Assembly (NCBI GenBank): GCA_943787425.1
Contig: CALSMJ010000003.1
Location: 186,001-250,000 of the forward strand
Origin: an uncultured Pseudomonadales bacterium
GTDB taxonomy: Bacteria; Pseudomonadota; Gammaproteobacteria; Pseudomonadales; Azotimanducaceae
DNA: 64,000 nt
Reading direction: 5' to 3'
Both the position numbers and the translations under genes were made by a program. Positions 9,165-19,105 of this stretch are shown piece by piece (position 1 is the stretch's first letter; the number at the start of each line of letters is the position of its first letter). The notes under the pieces were generated by a model. The model did no database searches, was not told the origin of the DNA, and was given only the letters and a program-made list of their open reading frames with translations.

Positions 9165-10343
9165 ATGCCGCAATATGATTTTGTCGTTGCTGGCGCGGGC
9201 CTCGTTGGATTGTCGGCGGCCCTCACGTTAACGCGCCAAGGGCTAAAGGGCCTGCTATTTGATCAGGGGTTCGCGCCCAGTGGTGCCAGTGCAACAAGCC
9301 AGGTTCTGGGTCTTGATCGATCTCCGCGGGTGAGCGCCATCAATCCCGTCTCGGTGAACTTCCTCATTCAATTGGGGGTTGACCCGGCGTTTTTTGATCA
9401 AGCTGGTTGTTCCGTTTCGGGTATGACGGTTTGGGACGGTGATGGTAGCGGCGAACTGTCAATGCCGTCCGCGGGATATATCGTTGAGAATCATCGATTA
9501 TTGGACGCATTGCATGGGGTGATGTGTCAGCCTTTGATTGCCGACGCCCTGACTCAGCAATTTGAAGTTGGCATCGTTGATGTTCAGCAGGATGATGCAA
9601 TGGTTGCGGTCACCCTGACCACGGGTGAGACACTTGAAACTCGGCTTTTGATTGGGGCGGACGGCAGTGGGTCGCGCACCCGAGACTTGTTGGGCATTCG
9701 TAGCGTTGCTTGGCGCTATGATCAAACGGCGTTGGTGTGCGTTTCGGAAACGGCTTTGCCGCATCAAAGCATTGCGCGACAAAGTTTTACACCAGAGGGG
9801 CCGTTGGCCTTTTTACCGCTACCGGAGCCGAACCACAGTGTGCTCGTTTGGTCATCGACCCAAGCGCAAGCGCAGTTGCAGAGCAGTAATCAAGAATTTG
9901 CGGCAATGGTTTCGGCCCATAGTGTGCGCGCTCTAGGCCAAGTCACCGCGATCGGTGCGCGCGCCGTATTCCCGCTCCAACAGCAGCATGCGATCCGCTA
10001 CGCGAAAGGCCGATCAGTCTTGGTGGGGGACGCCGCCCACAGCATTCACCCGTTGGCTGGGCAGGGGTTAAACTTAGGGTTTGCGGACGTTGTTGGCCTG
10101 TCACAAGCCATCGAGAATTTAAGACTCGATCAAAGGCGGCCATTGAGCGACGCGTTACGGCGCTATGAAGCGCAGCGTCGTCCAATTAACCTCAGAATGA
10201 CAGCCGCGACCGATCTCCTAAAACGCGTGTTTGACCCGCCAAGCCCTCTGCTGAGGTTGGCTCGCAGCACGGGCATGCGATGGCTGCAGGACCAGACGCG
10301 CCTGAAACAAGCGCTGAGTTTGGCGGCAGCAGGCCATCTGTAA
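9165..10343 (+). CDS. ubiI: FAD-dependent ubiquinone-biosynthesis hydroxylase (UbiI/UbiH/UbiF family)
   Basis: Class A flavoprotein monooxygenase of 392 residues hydroxylating the ubiquinone precursor ring. It has the N-terminal Rossmann motif GAGLVG (FAD ADP-binding), the mid-protein DG motif LLIGADGSGSRTR, and the C-terminal ribityl-binding block GDAAHSIHPLAGQGLNLG. The exact ring position cannot be read from motifs; position directly upstream of gcvT, as for E. coli ubiI (visC), favours UbiI, but with ubiH missing from this locus the enzyme could be broader in regioselectivity. AGGAG precedes the ATG. Confidence 0.85.
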   Translation: MPQYDFVVAGAGLVGLSAALTLTRQGLKGLLFDQGFAPSGASATSQVLGLDRSPRVSAINPVSVNFLIQLGVDPAFFDQAGCSVSGMTVWDGDGSGELSMPSAGYIVENHRLLDALHGVMCQPLIADALTQQFEVGIVDVQQDDAMVAVTLTTGETLETRLLIGADGSGSRTRDLLGIRSVAWRYDQTALVCVSETALPHQSIARQSFTPEGPLAFLPLPEPNHSVLVWSSTQAQAQLQSSNQEFAAMVSAHSVRALGQVTAIGARAVFPLQQQHAIRYAKGRSVLVGDAAHSIHPLAGQGLNLGFADVVGLSQAIENLRLDQRRPLSDALRRYEAQRRPINLRMTAATDLLKRVFDPPSPLLRLARSTGMRWLQDQTRLKQALSLAAAGHL

Positions 10344-10391
10344 CCCTTCTTGGTTACCTACATGAAGTAAATTACTGGTGAAGCTGATTTA

Positions 10392-10426
10392 GTTTCGGCG
10401 CGAGGCCGATCGAAACTGGTTACAAT
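10392..10426 (+). promoter_or_regulatory. putative gcvT operon promoter region with inverted repeat
   Basis: Arms GTTTCG (10392-10397) and CGAAAC (10411-10416) form an inverted repeat just ahead of a TACAAT -10-like hexamer (10421-10426), 24 bases before the gcvT start. No standard -35 is seen, so activator dependence is possible. The 106-base gap is too short for a tandem glycine riboswitch and shows none of its motifs. Confidence 0.35.
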
Positions 10427-10449
10427 TAAAGGTCAGCGAAGGACGGCTC

Positions 10450-11535
10450 ATGCTTAAGAAAACGTGTCTCAATTCATGCCACATCGAGGCGGGTGGGAAA
10501 ATGGTGGACTTCGGCGGTTGGGAAATGCCCATCCACTATGGCTCCCAATTGGATGAGCACCTATGGGTCCGAGCCTCTGCCGGGATGTTCGATGTCTCTC
10601 ACATGACGGTCATTGATCTTGTTGGCCCAGACGTGAAGCCCTTTCTCCGTAAGCTACTGGCGAATGATGTTGAACGACTGAAAACTTCTGGCCAGGCCCT
10701 CTATAGTGCGATGTTGAATCCTGCGGGCGGCGTCTTAGATGATTTAATCGTGTATCGATTGGCTGAGGGCTATCGCTTGGTGGTTAATTGTGCAACCCGT
10801 GAAAAAGATCTGGCCTGGATCAAGGCCTGTGCTGAAGCGTTTGAGGTGGTGGTTGCAACCCCCCCGAATTTGTCGATTCTGGCCGTGCAAGGCCCGAGCG
10901 CGCTGAGCGTCCTGTCCTCGGTGCTTGATTCAGCGCAAGTAAGTTTGCTCAGCCGATTAGCCGTGTTTGAAAGCGGCTTTGCCGGCGATTGGTTTTTTGC
11001 CCGCACCGGGTATACCGGGGAGCAGGGCGCCGAAATCGTGCTACCAAATGCCGATGCGCCAGGACTTTGGCAGGCTCTGTTGGCGAGCGGCGTTCGCCCC
11101 ATTGGCTTGGGCGCGCGCGACACCTTACGACTTGAAGCGGGCATGAACCTGTATGGCAGCGATATGGATGAAGGGGTATCCCCGCTTGCCTGTAACATGG
11201 CTTGGACGGTCGTCCACAATGATCGAGATTTCATTGGCGAAGCAGCTGTGCAAGCTGCACGAGCCGCTCGCGTTCAGCCGCGTTTGATTGGGGTAATGCT
11301 AAAAGAGCGGGGCGTACTCCGGGCGCAATATCCGGTTTATAGCGGGGATGCGCGTGTCGGGGTGCTGACCAGTGGGGCCTTCTCACCGACCTTACAGTGC
11401 GGCATTGGATTTGCCCGCGTCAGCGCGGTAACCCAGCCTTTGTTTGTTGAAATTCGGGGAAAACAACTTCCGCTGGAACCCGTCTCATTACCGTTTGTGC
11501 GGCACGGCAAGCCCGTTTACAGCGTAATTTCGTAG
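10450..11535 (+). CDS. gcvT: glycine cleavage system T protein (aminomethyltransferase)
   Basis: Transfers the methylene group from aminomethyl-lipoyl GcvH to tetrahydrofolate, releasing ammonia. It has 361 residues, the normal length. Visible family blocks are GGKMVDFGGWEMPIHYG at the N-terminus, FDVSHM, GVLDDLIVYR, the folate-site GYTGEQGAEI, GLGARDTLRLEAGMNLYG with the catalytic Asp, and the C-terminal LTSGAFSPTL barrel. The ATG at 10450 has AAGGA about eight bases upstream. It is the first gene of gcvT-gcvH-gcvPA-gcvPB. Confidence 0.96.
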   Translation: MLKKTCLNSCHIEAGGKMVDFGGWEMPIHYGSQLDEHLWVRASAGMFDVSHMTVIDLVGPDVKPFLRKLLANDVERLKTSGQALYSAMLNPAGGVLDDLIVYRLAEGYRLVVNCATREKDLAWIKACAEAFEVVVATPPNLSILAVQGPSALSVLSSVLDSAQVSLLSRLAVFESGFAGDWFFARTGYTGEQGAEIVLPNADAPGLWQALLASGVRPIGLGARDTLRLEAGMNLYGSDMDEGVSPLACNMAWTVVHNDRDFIGEAAVQAARAARVQPRLIGVMLKERGVLRAQYPVYSGDARVGVLTSGAFSPTLQCGIGFARVSAVTQPLFVEIRGKQLPLEPVSLPFVRHGKPVYSVIS

Positions 11536-11564
11536 AACAGATCAGAAAATGAGGAGCCTAAATT

Positions 11565-11960
11565 ATGGCTGAAACTCGAGACAATGTGCGTTACCTGGCC
11601 TCCCATGAGTGGGCGCGATTAGAAGCCGATGGCACCGTGACAGTTGGTATCAGTGATCACGCGCAGGATGCTCTGGGAGACGTGGTGTTCGTTGAATTGC
11701 CCGAGACCGGTCGATCGGTTCAGGCGGGCGAAGAAGTGGCTGTGGTTGAATCTGTCAAAGCGGCCTCTGATATTTACGCGCCGGTTGCCGGCACGGTGAT
11801 TGGCGTCAATGACGTGCTTGACGCTGCGCCGGAAACGGTCAATGACGCGCCCTTTGATGAGGGTTGGTTTTTCAAACTTCAGCCCGCTGATGACAATGCT
11901 TTGAACGAACTACTGACACCAGAAGACTATCGGGCGCTCTGCGCGGCGGACGATCACTGA
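11565..11960 (+). CDS. gcvH: glycine cleavage system H protein (lipoyl carrier)
   Basis: Lipoylated shuttle protein that carries the aminomethyl intermediate between P and T proteins and presents dihydrolipoyl to the L protein. It has 131 residues. The lipoyl-attachment motif ESVKAASD places the modified lysine at Lys65; [26 protein letters not shown] is the standard N-terminal half. The ATG has GAGGAG upstream. The L protein (lpd) is not in this window. Confidence 0.96.
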   Translation: MAETRDNVRYLASHEWARLEADGTVTVGISDHAQDALGDVVFVELPETGRSVQAGEEVAVVESVKAASDIYAPVAGTVIGVNDVLDAAPETVNDAPFDEGWFFKLQPADDNALNELLTPEDYRALCAADDH

Positions 11961-11980
11961 TCTTTTTGAGGAAACCCTAG

Positions 11981-13351
11981 ATGCCCTTTATCCCCCACAC
12001 GGCATCAGACGAGCAGGAAATGTTGGGTGCCATTGGCGTGCCTAATATTGACGCGTTGTTTGATGAAATCCCAAAGAACCTGCGCGCCGCGACCTTAAGC
12101 GAGGTGCCCGCGGGCATTTCCGAGATGGCGTTGCAGCGTTTGATGAACCAACGGGCGCGACTTGACGAAGTTGCCTTGAGCTTTTTAGGCGCTGGCGCCT
12201 ATGAACACCATATCCCGGCAGCGGTTTGGGATTTGGTAGGCCGGGGTGAATTTATGACAGCCTATACGCCCTATCAGGCGGAAGCTTCGCAAGGCACCTT
12301 GCAATTGATCTATGAATTTCAAACCATGATGACTCGGCTCACGGCAATGGATGTTGCCAACGCCTCGGTCTATGACGGCGCAACCGCCTTGGCGGAGGCG
12401 ATGCTGATGGCGGTACGCGCCAATAAATCCAACAAAAGTAATCGGGTCGTGGTCGCGGGTAACCTGAACCCCAACTATCATGCGGTCTGCCATACGATTG
12501 TTAAGAATCAGGGCTTAATCCTTGATGTGCTGGCGCATGACCCCGCCACAGGCTGCCTACCCGGCGCCGTCGAGGCCGCTTTAGAGGGCGCGGCGGCGCT
12601 GGTCATCAGTTACCCGAACTTTTTTGGCGGTCTCGATGACGTCGATTACTTGACAGACAGCGCCGCAAGCGCAGGCGCCCTGGTGATCGGAGTGGTCAAT
12701 CCTACCGCCTTGGCGCTGATTAAACCGCCCGGCGAATGGGGCACACGAGGTGCTGATATCGCTGTCGGGGAGGGTCAGCCTTTAGGGATACCGCTCGCAT
12801 CTGGGGGGCCGTATTTGGGCTTCATGTGTTGTCGGCAGCAGTTTGTGCGACAAATGCCGGGTCGGATTATTGGTAGAACGGTCGACCAAACAGGAAAGCC
12901 CGGCTACACCTTGACGTTGCAAGCTCGCGAGCAACATATTCGCCGGGGTAAAGCGACCTCTAATATCTGCACCAATCAGGGATTGTTGGTGACTGCCGCC
13001 ACAATTTATATGAGTTTGCTGGGCAACGAGGGTTTGCGCCAGGTGGCGCTGACCGCGCATTCCGGGACCAATGCCCTAACAAACTTAGCGTGCCAAATCG
13101 ATGGTGTCACCGCGCGCTTCAGCGGCCCGGTGTTTCATGAGCGCGTTCTGTCACTGCCAGTTGATGCCAGTCTGGTGGTTGAAAAGATGGCAGCCCATGG
13201 CGTCCTGCCGGGCCTCGCGCTCGGCGATTGGGTCACCGGTATGGATGATTGCTTGTTGGTGAACGTGACCGAAACGAAAACCGCGGCAGATATTGCGTGC
13301 TTTGCGCGGTTGCTGGCCGAGGTGATCGAGGAGGTCAAAGCAACATGTTGA
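11981..13351 (+). CDS. gcvPA: glycine dehydrogenase (decarboxylating) subunit 1
   Basis: N-terminal half of the glycine-decarboxylating P protein, here a separate 456-residue subunit. It has the family start [42 protein letters not shown], and [17 protein letters not shown]. It is structurally PLP-fold but lacks the PLP lysine, which is on subunit 2. Its stop overlaps the start of gcvPB by seven bases, so equimolar production through translational coupling is expected. E. coli and Pseudomonas use a single fused GcvP, so the split form is unusual for this class. Confidence 0.95.
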   Translation: MPFIPHTASDEQEMLGAIGVPNIDALFDEIPKNLRAATLSEVPAGISEMALQRLMNQRARLDEVALSFLGAGAYEHHIPAAVWDLVGRGEFMTAYTPYQAEASQGTLQLIYEFQTMMTRLTAMDVANASVYDGATALAEAMLMAVRANKSNKSNRVVVAGNLNPNYHAVCHTIVKNQGLILDVLAHDPATGCLPGAVEAALEGAAALVISYPNFFGGLDDVDYLTDSAASAGALVIGVVNPTALALIKPPGEWGTRGADIAVGEGQPLGIPLASGGPYLGFMCCRQQFVRQMPGRIIGRTVDQTGKPGYTLTLQAREQHIRRGKATSNICTNQGLLVTAATIYMSLLGNEGLRQVALTAHSGTNALTNLACQIDGVTARFSGPVFHERVLSLPVDASLVVEKMAAHGVLPGLALGDWVTGMDDCLLVNVTETKTAADIACFARLLAEVIEEVKATC

Positions 13352-14808
13352 TTTACGAACACAGTCGGCCGGGCCGAATGGCCAGAGCCCAGTATGTTGC
13401 CGCCCAAGGGATTTCATCCGAGCTGGCGGACGACCTAGGGGCCCACCTGCGAAGCAGTGCCCTAGGGCTGCCAGAAGTGTCTGAATTGGAAGTGGTTCGA
13501 CATTACACCAATCTGTCGTCGAAGAACTTTGCGATTGATAAACAGTTTTACCCACTGGGCTCTTGTACCATGAAATACAATCCGCGGGGCGCCCATGCGG
13601 CCGCGAGTATTCCGGGGTTCCTAAAACGACATCCCCTGGCGCCAGCAGCCAACAGCCAAGGATACTTGGCGTGTGCTTATGAACTGCAAAACTATCTTAA
13701 AGATGTGACCGGTATGCAGGCGGTATCCCTCACGCCAATGGCCGGCGCCCAAGGCGAATTTGCTGGGGTTGCGATGATTCGCGCCTATCATCAAAAGCGC
13801 GGCGATCACGATCGGGTCGAGATTCTGGTGCCAGAAGCGGCTCACGGGACCAATCCTGCAACCGCGGTCATGTGCGGTTTCGTGGTTCGAGAAATTCCCG
13901 TGACAAAAGAAGGGGATGTGGATCTTGACGCCCTTAAGGCCGTTGTCGGTCCGAGAACCGCTGGGCTTATGATGACCAACCCATCTACCTGTGGTGTCTT
14001 TGAGCGTCAGATTCAAGAAATTGCTGAGACGGTGCACGAGGCTGGCGGGCTTTTGTATTACGATGGTGCGAACTTGAATGCGATCCTGGGCAAAGTGCGA
14101 CCCGGGGATATGGGCTTTGATGTGCTGCACATGAATCTTCATAAAACCTTTGCCACGCCCCACGGCGGTGGCGGCCCTGGTTCGGGTCCGGTGGGCGTGG
14201 GTGCGCGCTTGGCCCCGTTTTTACCAACGCCAACGGTTGGTATGGCCGAAGATGGGACCTATCGGTGGTTGGACCACAAAGATATTCCCGACACGATCGG
14301 CCGATTATCAACTTTTATGGGCAATGCCGGTATTTTGCTCAGAGCCTATGCCTATGCGCGGTTACTCGGCGCCGAAGGAATGAATCGCGTGGGAGAATAC
14401 GCAACGCTCAATGCGAATTATCTGGCGAAATCTTTAGAGCAGGCGGGCTATACGCTGGCTTATCCTGCGCGCCGCGCAACGCATGAATTTATTGTCACCC
14501 TCGCCAGCGAAGCCAAGCACCAACACGTCACGGCAATGGATTTTGCAAAACGATTACTAGACTATGGGTATCATGCGCCAACGACCTATTTTCCGTTATT
14601 GGTTCCAGAGTGCTTGTTGATAGAGCCGACAGAAACTGAGTCAAAAGCGGAAATCGACGGTTTTGTCGCGGCGATGACCCAGATTCGTCAAGAAGCAATG
14701 ACGGAGCCCGCGTTGGTGACGACGGCGCCGCATAGTTTGCCGGTCAAGCGTTTGGATGATGTGAAGGCTGCTCGGGATCTGGATTTGGCGTATAAAGTTA
14801 CCGCCTAA
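13345..14808 (+). CDS. gcvPB: glycine dehydrogenase (decarboxylating) subunit 2
   Basis: PLP-bearing C-terminal half of the P protein, 487 residues. The Schiff-base lysine is Lys267 in [18 protein letters not shown]; the cofactor region [11 protein letters not shown] and the YDGANLNAI block precede it. The start is the ATG at 13345, with GAGGAGGT nine bases upstream; a longer frame extends 32 codons upstream inside gcvPA and is rejected because it lacks conservation and would abolish the compact overlap. The stop overlaps by four bases the stop of the opposite-strand HAD phosphatase gene. Confidence 0.95.
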   Translation: MLIYEHSRPGRMARAQYVAAQGISSELADDLGAHLRSSALGLPEVSELEVVRHYTNLSSKNFAIDKQFYPLGSCTMKYNPRGAHAAASIPGFLKRHPLAPAANSQGYLACAYELQNYLKDVTGMQAVSLTPMAGAQGEFAGVAMIRAYHQKRGDHDRVEILVPEAAHGTNPATAVMCGFVVREIPVTKEGDVDLDALKAVVGPRTAGLMMTNPSTCGVFERQIQEIAETVHEAGGLLYYDGANLNAILGKVRPGDMGFDVLHMNLHKTFATPHGGGGPGSGPVGVGARLAPFLPTPTVGMAEDGTYRWLDHKDIPDTIGRLSTFMGNAGILLRAYAYARLLGAEGMNRVGEYATLNANYLAKSLEQAGYTLAYPARRATHEFIVTLASEAKHQHVTAMDFAKRLLDYGYHAPTTYFPLLVPECLLIEPTETESKAEIDGFVAAMTQIRQEAMTEPALVTTAPHSLPVKRLDDVKAARDLDLAYKVTA

Positions 14809-15473
14809 GCACCGATAGGGCCCCTTAGGCTAATAATGGGCCAATCATGGGCCTCGGCGTGGGCCCGTAACACGGGGTCCGGGTCAACACAGACGGGATG
14901 ATCGACCTGTTGCAGCAGCGGTAGATCATTGCGACTGTCGGAGTAAAAAGTGCTGCCTTGCAGGGTGAAGGGTTGATCTTCCAACCAAACTGCAAGGCGA
15001 TCGACTTTGCCCTGACCCAGCGTTGCAATGCCCGGCACCCGGCCGGTGTATTGACCGTCTTTGAATTCAGCGACCGGAGCGAGCAGCGTATCGATGCCGA
15101 GCGCTGTGACGATGGGGCGTGTGATAAAATCAAGGGTTGCGGTAATCACCATGACAAAATCGTCTTGCGCTTGATGCCGTGCGATCAACGCGCGGCCTTT
15201 TGGCAAAATGATAGGTTCGATGACCGTTGCCATGAACTCAGCGTGCAGTGTCTGCAGGGTAGTGTGCGGAATGCGCGCCAATGGCGCGCAAGAAAAGGCC
15301 AAGTAGCGCGCAACATCGAGCTGGCCGTTGCGATACTGCTCATAAAAACGATCGTTTTCAGCTTTAAATTGCGCGCCATCGACTAAGGCCTTTGAAACTA
15401 GAAATTCGCCCCAAGCATGATCACTGTCGCCGCTCAGTAGGGTTTCATCAAGGTCAAAAATAGCTAGGGGCAA
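14805..15473 (-). CDS. HAD-superfamily subfamily IB phosphatase (SerB/CicA-like)
   Basis: Phosphomonoesterase of 222 residues. Motif I is FDLDETLL (nucleophile Asp and acid/base Asp), motif II is VITAT, and motif III/IV is [11 protein letters not shown]. The same kind of gene lies next to rppH-ptsP in Pseudomonas, where related proteins are annotated as histidinol-phosphatase-like; the substrate here cannot be read from sequence. The start is a TTG at 15473 supported by GAGGAG seven bases upstream and by the N-terminus (M)[12 protein letters not shown], matching the family. Confidence 0.85.
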   Translation of the reverse strand: MPLAIFDLDETLLSGDSDHAWGEFLVSKALVDGAQFKAENDRFYEQYRNGQLDVARYLAFSCAPLARIPHTTLQTLHAEFMATVIEPIILPKGRALIARHQAQDDFVMVITATLDFITRPIVTALGIDTLLAPVAEFKDGQYTGRVPGIATLGQGKVDRLAVWLEDQPFTLQGSTFYSDSRNDLPLLQQVDHPVCVDPDPVLRAHAEAHDWPIISLRGPIGA

Positions 15474-15574
15474 AATCAGTCTCCTCTCGATTGCAGGGGG
15501 GATCCATGTTATAGGTGCATAAGGTTGTCGAAACTCGGCAAGCCAAAGTATAGGGTGTCTTGGAACAAATCAAT

Positions 15575-16084
15575 ATGATTGATCAACAGGGTTATCGCCC
15601 CAATGTGTGTATCGTCATCGCAAATGGCGCGGGACAAGTTTTCTGGGGCAAGCGACGTCAGCAATCGGCCTGGCAGTTCCCGCAAGGTGGTATCGAAGCT
15701 GGAGAATCGATTGAGGCCGCAATTTTTCGTGAGCTGCAGGAGGAAACCGGTCTGGTTGCGGAACAGGTTAAGTTGATTGCGGTAACCAAGCAGTGGTATC
15801 GCTACCGGCTGCCAAAGCACATGCTGAAAAACAATCAGTCCAACTATGTTGGTCAGAAACAAAAGTATGCCTTACTTAAAATTTTGGATGATGCCCATCA
15901 GTTTGTGTTGGATCAGGATCGCCATCCAGAATTCGATGATTGGGCCTGGGTGCCTTATTGGTACCCGGTCGGCGCGGTTTGGGCGCCGAAGCAAGACGCG
16001 TATCGGCGGGCGTTAAAAGAACTTGTCCCCTTTCTAAGGCAGTGCATGCCAGAGGTTAATAATCGTGCTCGAAGCACTTCGTAG
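15575..16084 (+). CDS. rppH: RNA pyrophosphohydrolase
   Basis: Nudix hydrolase that removes pyrophosphate from mRNA 5' ends, triggering RNase E-dependent decay. It has 169 residues. The N-terminus MIDQQGYRPNVCIVI and the segment WQFPQGGIEAGES leading into the Nudix box (GGIEAGES...RELQEETGL) are diagnostic of RppH. The start is the ATG at 15575, giving the conserved N-terminus; an in-frame TTG fifteen bases upstream is possible. Its end overlaps the ptsP start by 20 bases, the conserved rppH-ptsP pairing. Confidence 0.95.
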   Translation: MIDQQGYRPNVCIVIANGAGQVFWGKRRQQSAWQFPQGGIEAGESIEAAIFRELQEETGLVAEQVKLIAVTKQWYRYRLPKHMLKNNQSNYVGQKQKYALLKILDDAHQFVLDQDRHPEFDDWAWVPYWYPVGAVWAPKQDAYRRALKELVPFLRQCMPEVNNRARSTS

Positions 16085-18323
16085 AGTTGTTCAAGAGGTC
16101 AGCACGGCGCCGGATTTGAATGCGGCGCTCGAGGTGACCGTTGATCGTGTGCGCAGCATTATGACCACCGAGGTCTGTAGCGTTTACTTGCTTGATGATA
16201 AGCAAAACCGTTATGTCTTTAGAGCAACCCGGGGCCTAAATCAGTCTGTCGTCGGAAAGGTCAGCCTTGGGCTTGGCGAAGGCTTAGTGGGTTATGTTGC
16301 CGAGCGGGCCGAGCCGCTGAACGTTGAGGCGGTGACGCAGCACTCACGTAATCAATATATTGCCGAAATTGGTGAAGATGAATTTAATGCGTTCTTAGGG
16401 GTGCCGATCATCCATCAAGGCCAAACGCTGGGCGTTTTGGTGGTTCAGCAGCGAGAAAAGCGCCGCTTTGATGAGAGCGAGGAAGCCTTCTTAGTCACGC
16501 TTTCGGCGCAGTTAGCGGGTTTGATTGCGCACGCGAAAGTAACCGGCTTGTTGGCCGTGAGTCGCCGAAAAGCGTCTCGGACCTTTCACGGCGCGCCGGG
16601 CGCGCCGGGCGTCGCGCTGGGTGTCGCGATCGTCATTTATCCCTCGGTCGATTTGAGTCAAGTGCCTTACCGAAAAGTGCGAAACGTCGCGCGGGAAGTC
16701 GATCGATTTACGAAGGCGGTGGCAGAAACGCGTGCTGAAGTGGAAGGCATTGCCGAAAAAATGGCGAATGACCTGCGAGAAGATACCCTTGGGTTGTTCG
16801 ATGCGTATTTGATGATGCTCGATGAAGGCGCGATTCCGAAAGAAGTGGTCCAGCGCATCAAAAAAGGTCAATGGGCTCAAGGCGCATTAAAACAAACCAT
16901 CGAAACCCATCTTGCTCGATTCGATTTAATGGAAGATGCCTATTTGCGGGAACGCGCCAATGATTTAAGAGAGCTCGGAAATCGGATGCTCAGCCATCTT
17001 GAGAAGCGTAACCGGCGTCGGCTCCATTTCCCCAAGGATACGATTCTGGTTGGGGATGATTTGTCGTTATCAGATTTGGCAGCCGTGCCAAGGGAGCGAC
17101 TCAAAGGGATCGTGTCCGGACGTGGTTCGGTTAACTCGCATCTCGCAATCCTGGCGGAAGCCCTTGGGGTCCCAACGGTCATGGGCGTGCAAGACCTGCC
17201 AATGCCGTTGATTGATGGCGGCGATATTATTGTTGATGGTTTTCAAGGCGTGATTGTCACGGCGCCCACCAATACGCAGCGTCAGCAATACCGAAAGCTC
17301 GCGGAGGCGGAGGCCGAGCTAACCCGCGATTTGGAAGGCCTGGCCGCTGCGCCCTGCATCACGCCCGATGGTCATCGAACGCGGCTTTGGGTCAACACCG
17401 GATTATTTTCTGATGTCGCGCGGTCGTTGGAACGCGGCGCCGAGGGCGTGGGCCTGTATCGCACTGAAATCCACTATATGATGAGCGAAGCTTTTCCAAC
17501 CGAAGAAGAGCAGCGTCAAATCTATCGCGCGCATTTGTTGGCGTTTTCGCCGCGGCCGGTGACCATGAGAACCCTCGATATTGGTGGCGATAAGGCCCTG
17601 CCCTATTTTCCGATCCAAGAGGAGAATCCCTTTTTAGGTTGGCGCGGTATTCGGGTGTCTCTCGATCATCCGGAAATTTTTATCGCTCAGATCCGCGCCA
17701 TGATTCGCGCCAGTGAAGGCATCGATTGTTATCTTAGAATTATGCTGCCAATGGTGAGCAGCATTGCCGAAGTGGATATGGCTCGACAACTCATTGATCA
17801 GTGTGTTCGGGAAGTGCAAGAAGAGGGCGTTATTGTAAAACGACCCGATATTGGCGTGATGATTGAGGTGCCGGCGGCGGTTTATCAAGCCGAAGCCTTG
17901 CTGAAGCGGGTGGATTTCTTGTCCGTTGGCAGCAACGATCTGGTCCAGTATATGCTGGCGGTGGATCGAAATAATGCGCAGGTGGCTGGGCTCTATCAAG
18001 AATTTCATCCGGCTGTTTTGAGAGCCCTAAAACAGGTTGCCGATGCTGCCATGAAGGCGGGCAAGGGCGTTGGTATTTGTGGTGAGATGGCCGGAAACCC
18101 TGGGGCTGCCCTGCTGCTCATGGCGATGGGGTATCAGGTCTTGTCAATGAATTCGCCGAACCTGCTGGTGGTCAAGAAAGTGCTGACCAGCCTAACCTTA
18201 ACGGCGGCCAAAGCCTTGCTGGATGAGGTATTACAGCTTGAAACGGCACAAGAGATTAAACGCCGGACCGATGAGACCTTGACCGAGGCAGGCCTTGGCC
18301 AATTAATTCGAGTTCGCCGCTAG
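16065..18323 (+). CDS. ptsP: phosphoenolpyruvate-protein phosphotransferase PtsP (EI-Ntr)
   Basis: First phosphotransfer protein of the nitrogen PTS: autophosphorylates with PEP and passes phosphate to NPr and then EIIA-Ntr. It has 752 residues: an N-terminal GAF domain (about 1-160, with TTEVCSVYLLD and FLGVPI), then the EI phospho-histidine domain with His359 in SVNSHLAILAEALGVPTVMG, then the C-terminal PEP-binding barrel with GLYRTEIHYM, SVGSNDLVQYMLAVDRNN and the catalytic GICGEMAG cysteine. The start is GTG at 16065 with AGAGG upstream, inside the rppH end. NPr and EIIA-Ntr genes are not in the window. Confidence 0.95.
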   Translation: MLEALRRVVQEVSTAPDLNAALEVTVDRVRSIMTTEVCSVYLLDDKQNRYVFRATRGLNQSVVGKVSLGLGEGLVGYVAERAEPLNVEAVTQHSRNQYIAEIGEDEFNAFLGVPIIHQGQTLGVLVVQQREKRRFDESEEAFLVTLSAQLAGLIAHAKVTGLLAVSRRKASRTFHGAPGAPGVALGVAIVIYPSVDLSQVPYRKVRNVAREVDRFTKAVAETRAEVEGIAEKMANDLREDTLGLFDAYLMMLDEGAIPKEVVQRIKKGQWAQGALKQTIETHLARFDLMEDAYLRERANDLRELGNRMLSHLEKRNRRRLHFPKDTILVGDDLSLSDLAAVPRERLKGIVSGRGSVNSHLAILAEALGVPTVMGVQDLPMPLIDGGDIIVDGFQGVIVTAPTNTQRQQYRKLAEAEAELTRDLEGLAAAPCITPDGHRTRLWVNTGLFSDVARSLERGAEGVGLYRTEIHYMMSEAFPTEEEQRQIYRAHLLAFSPRPVTMRTLDIGGDKALPYFPIQEENPFLGWRGIRVSLDHPEIFIAQIRAMIRASEGIDCYLRIMLPMVSSIAEVDMARQLIDQCVREVQEEGVIVKRPDIGVMIEVPAAVYQAEALLKRVDFLSVGSNDLVQYMLAVDRNNAQVAGLYQEFHPAVLRALKQVADAAMKAGKGVGICGEMAGNPGAALLLMAMGYQVLSMNSPNLLVVKKVLTSLTLTAAKALLDEVLQLETAQEIKRRTDETLTEAGLGQLIRVRR

Positions 18324-19042
18324 GGTTGCGCGCGGTAACTGAAATTGGCTCGATCGCCCATCTCGCCGCCGGTACGGAAGCCCTGTTCTGTGAAAACAAT
18401 CTCTCCAGTGCGTTGAACGATTAGGGCAGATGAGACGCAGGTGCCGTAATCTTCAGAGGCAATGAAGCTGTTCGAGTAGGGGCGGGCATCACCTGTGTCA
18501 CGCAAGATCTCAAGCAGGGCATCGATTTTGAGATCTGGGCCCGCTAAAACCGATTCGAGGCGACCCTGGCCTTCGGTGACTTTCGGCCAGTCGCAGTTTA
18601 AGCGTTGATTCGATAAACCATAGATGCCCGGGCCCAAAGGCTGCAGCGTGTCGCTCAAATTGTTGCCATAGAATAACCCCGTGTCATCCAGCAACAATAA
18701 ATTAAACCCGCGGTAGTCTTCTCGATAGGGGCCTACCGTTTGGTAAAAGGTCTCGGCGGACTGCTGGCCACACAGAAAACGTTGGGCTAAATCACCTCGG
18801 CTTCGAGTTTTGTTGTCATCGCTCGGGCTCCGTCGATAATTGGTGACCGCGGCAAAACGACCTTTTTCATCCACGCCCAACCAGGTTCCACCGGCTTCCA
18901 AGTCGCGACCGGCTAAAAGATTTGGGGCGTCCGACCAGAATGTGGCGGAAGCTGAGGGTCTGCCGTAGAATTCGTCCCGATTGGCAGCCACCACAAGGCG
19001 ATGGTATTCATTGGGTTGGTAGGCCAATAAGATGAGGCACAT
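18320..19042 (-). CDS. NRDE family protein (TANGO2-like)
   Basis: A 240-residue protein of the NRDE/TANGO2 family, named for the motif visible at residues 20-24 (ANRDEF). The N-terminus MCLILLAYQ places Cys2 where an N-terminal nucleophile could be exposed, as proposed for this Ntn-hydrolase-like family; GGTWLGVDEKGRFAAVTNYR is the second conserved block. Function is poorly known (haem handling has been suggested for relatives). It is convergent with ptsP, their stops overlapping by four bases, and divergent from lgt. It interrupts the ptsP-lgt order of Enterobacteriaceae. Confidence 0.85.
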   Translation of the reverse strand: MCLILLAYQPNEYHRLVVAANRDEFYGRPSASATFWSDAPNLLAGRDLEAGGTWLGVDEKGRFAAVTNYRRSPSDDNKTRSRGDLAQRFLCGQQSAETFYQTVGPYREDYRGFNLLLLDDTGLFYGNNLSDTLQPLGPGIYGLSNQRLNCDWPKVTEGQGRLESVLAGPDLKIDALLEILRDTGDARPYSNSFIASEDYGTCVSSALIVQRTGEIVFTEQGFRTGGEMGDRANFSYRAQP

Positions 19043-19105
19043 ATCGCGGGTAATCCAAAAGCGCGGTCAAAGCACCATATTAGCAGAAGGCATCGAGGGC
19101 CAGCC

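Noticed and set aside
10344-10449. Glycine riboswitch ahead of gcvT
   Set aside because: Only 106 bases are available and none of the conserved GGAGAG or GGAAA-type aptamer segments is present; only a short inverted repeat and a -10-like box are visible.
13249-13344. Longer N-terminus of GcvPB inside gcvPA
   Set aside because: The extra residues are the out-of-frame shadow of gcvPA; the ATG at 13345 has GAGGAGGT and gives the family N-terminus.
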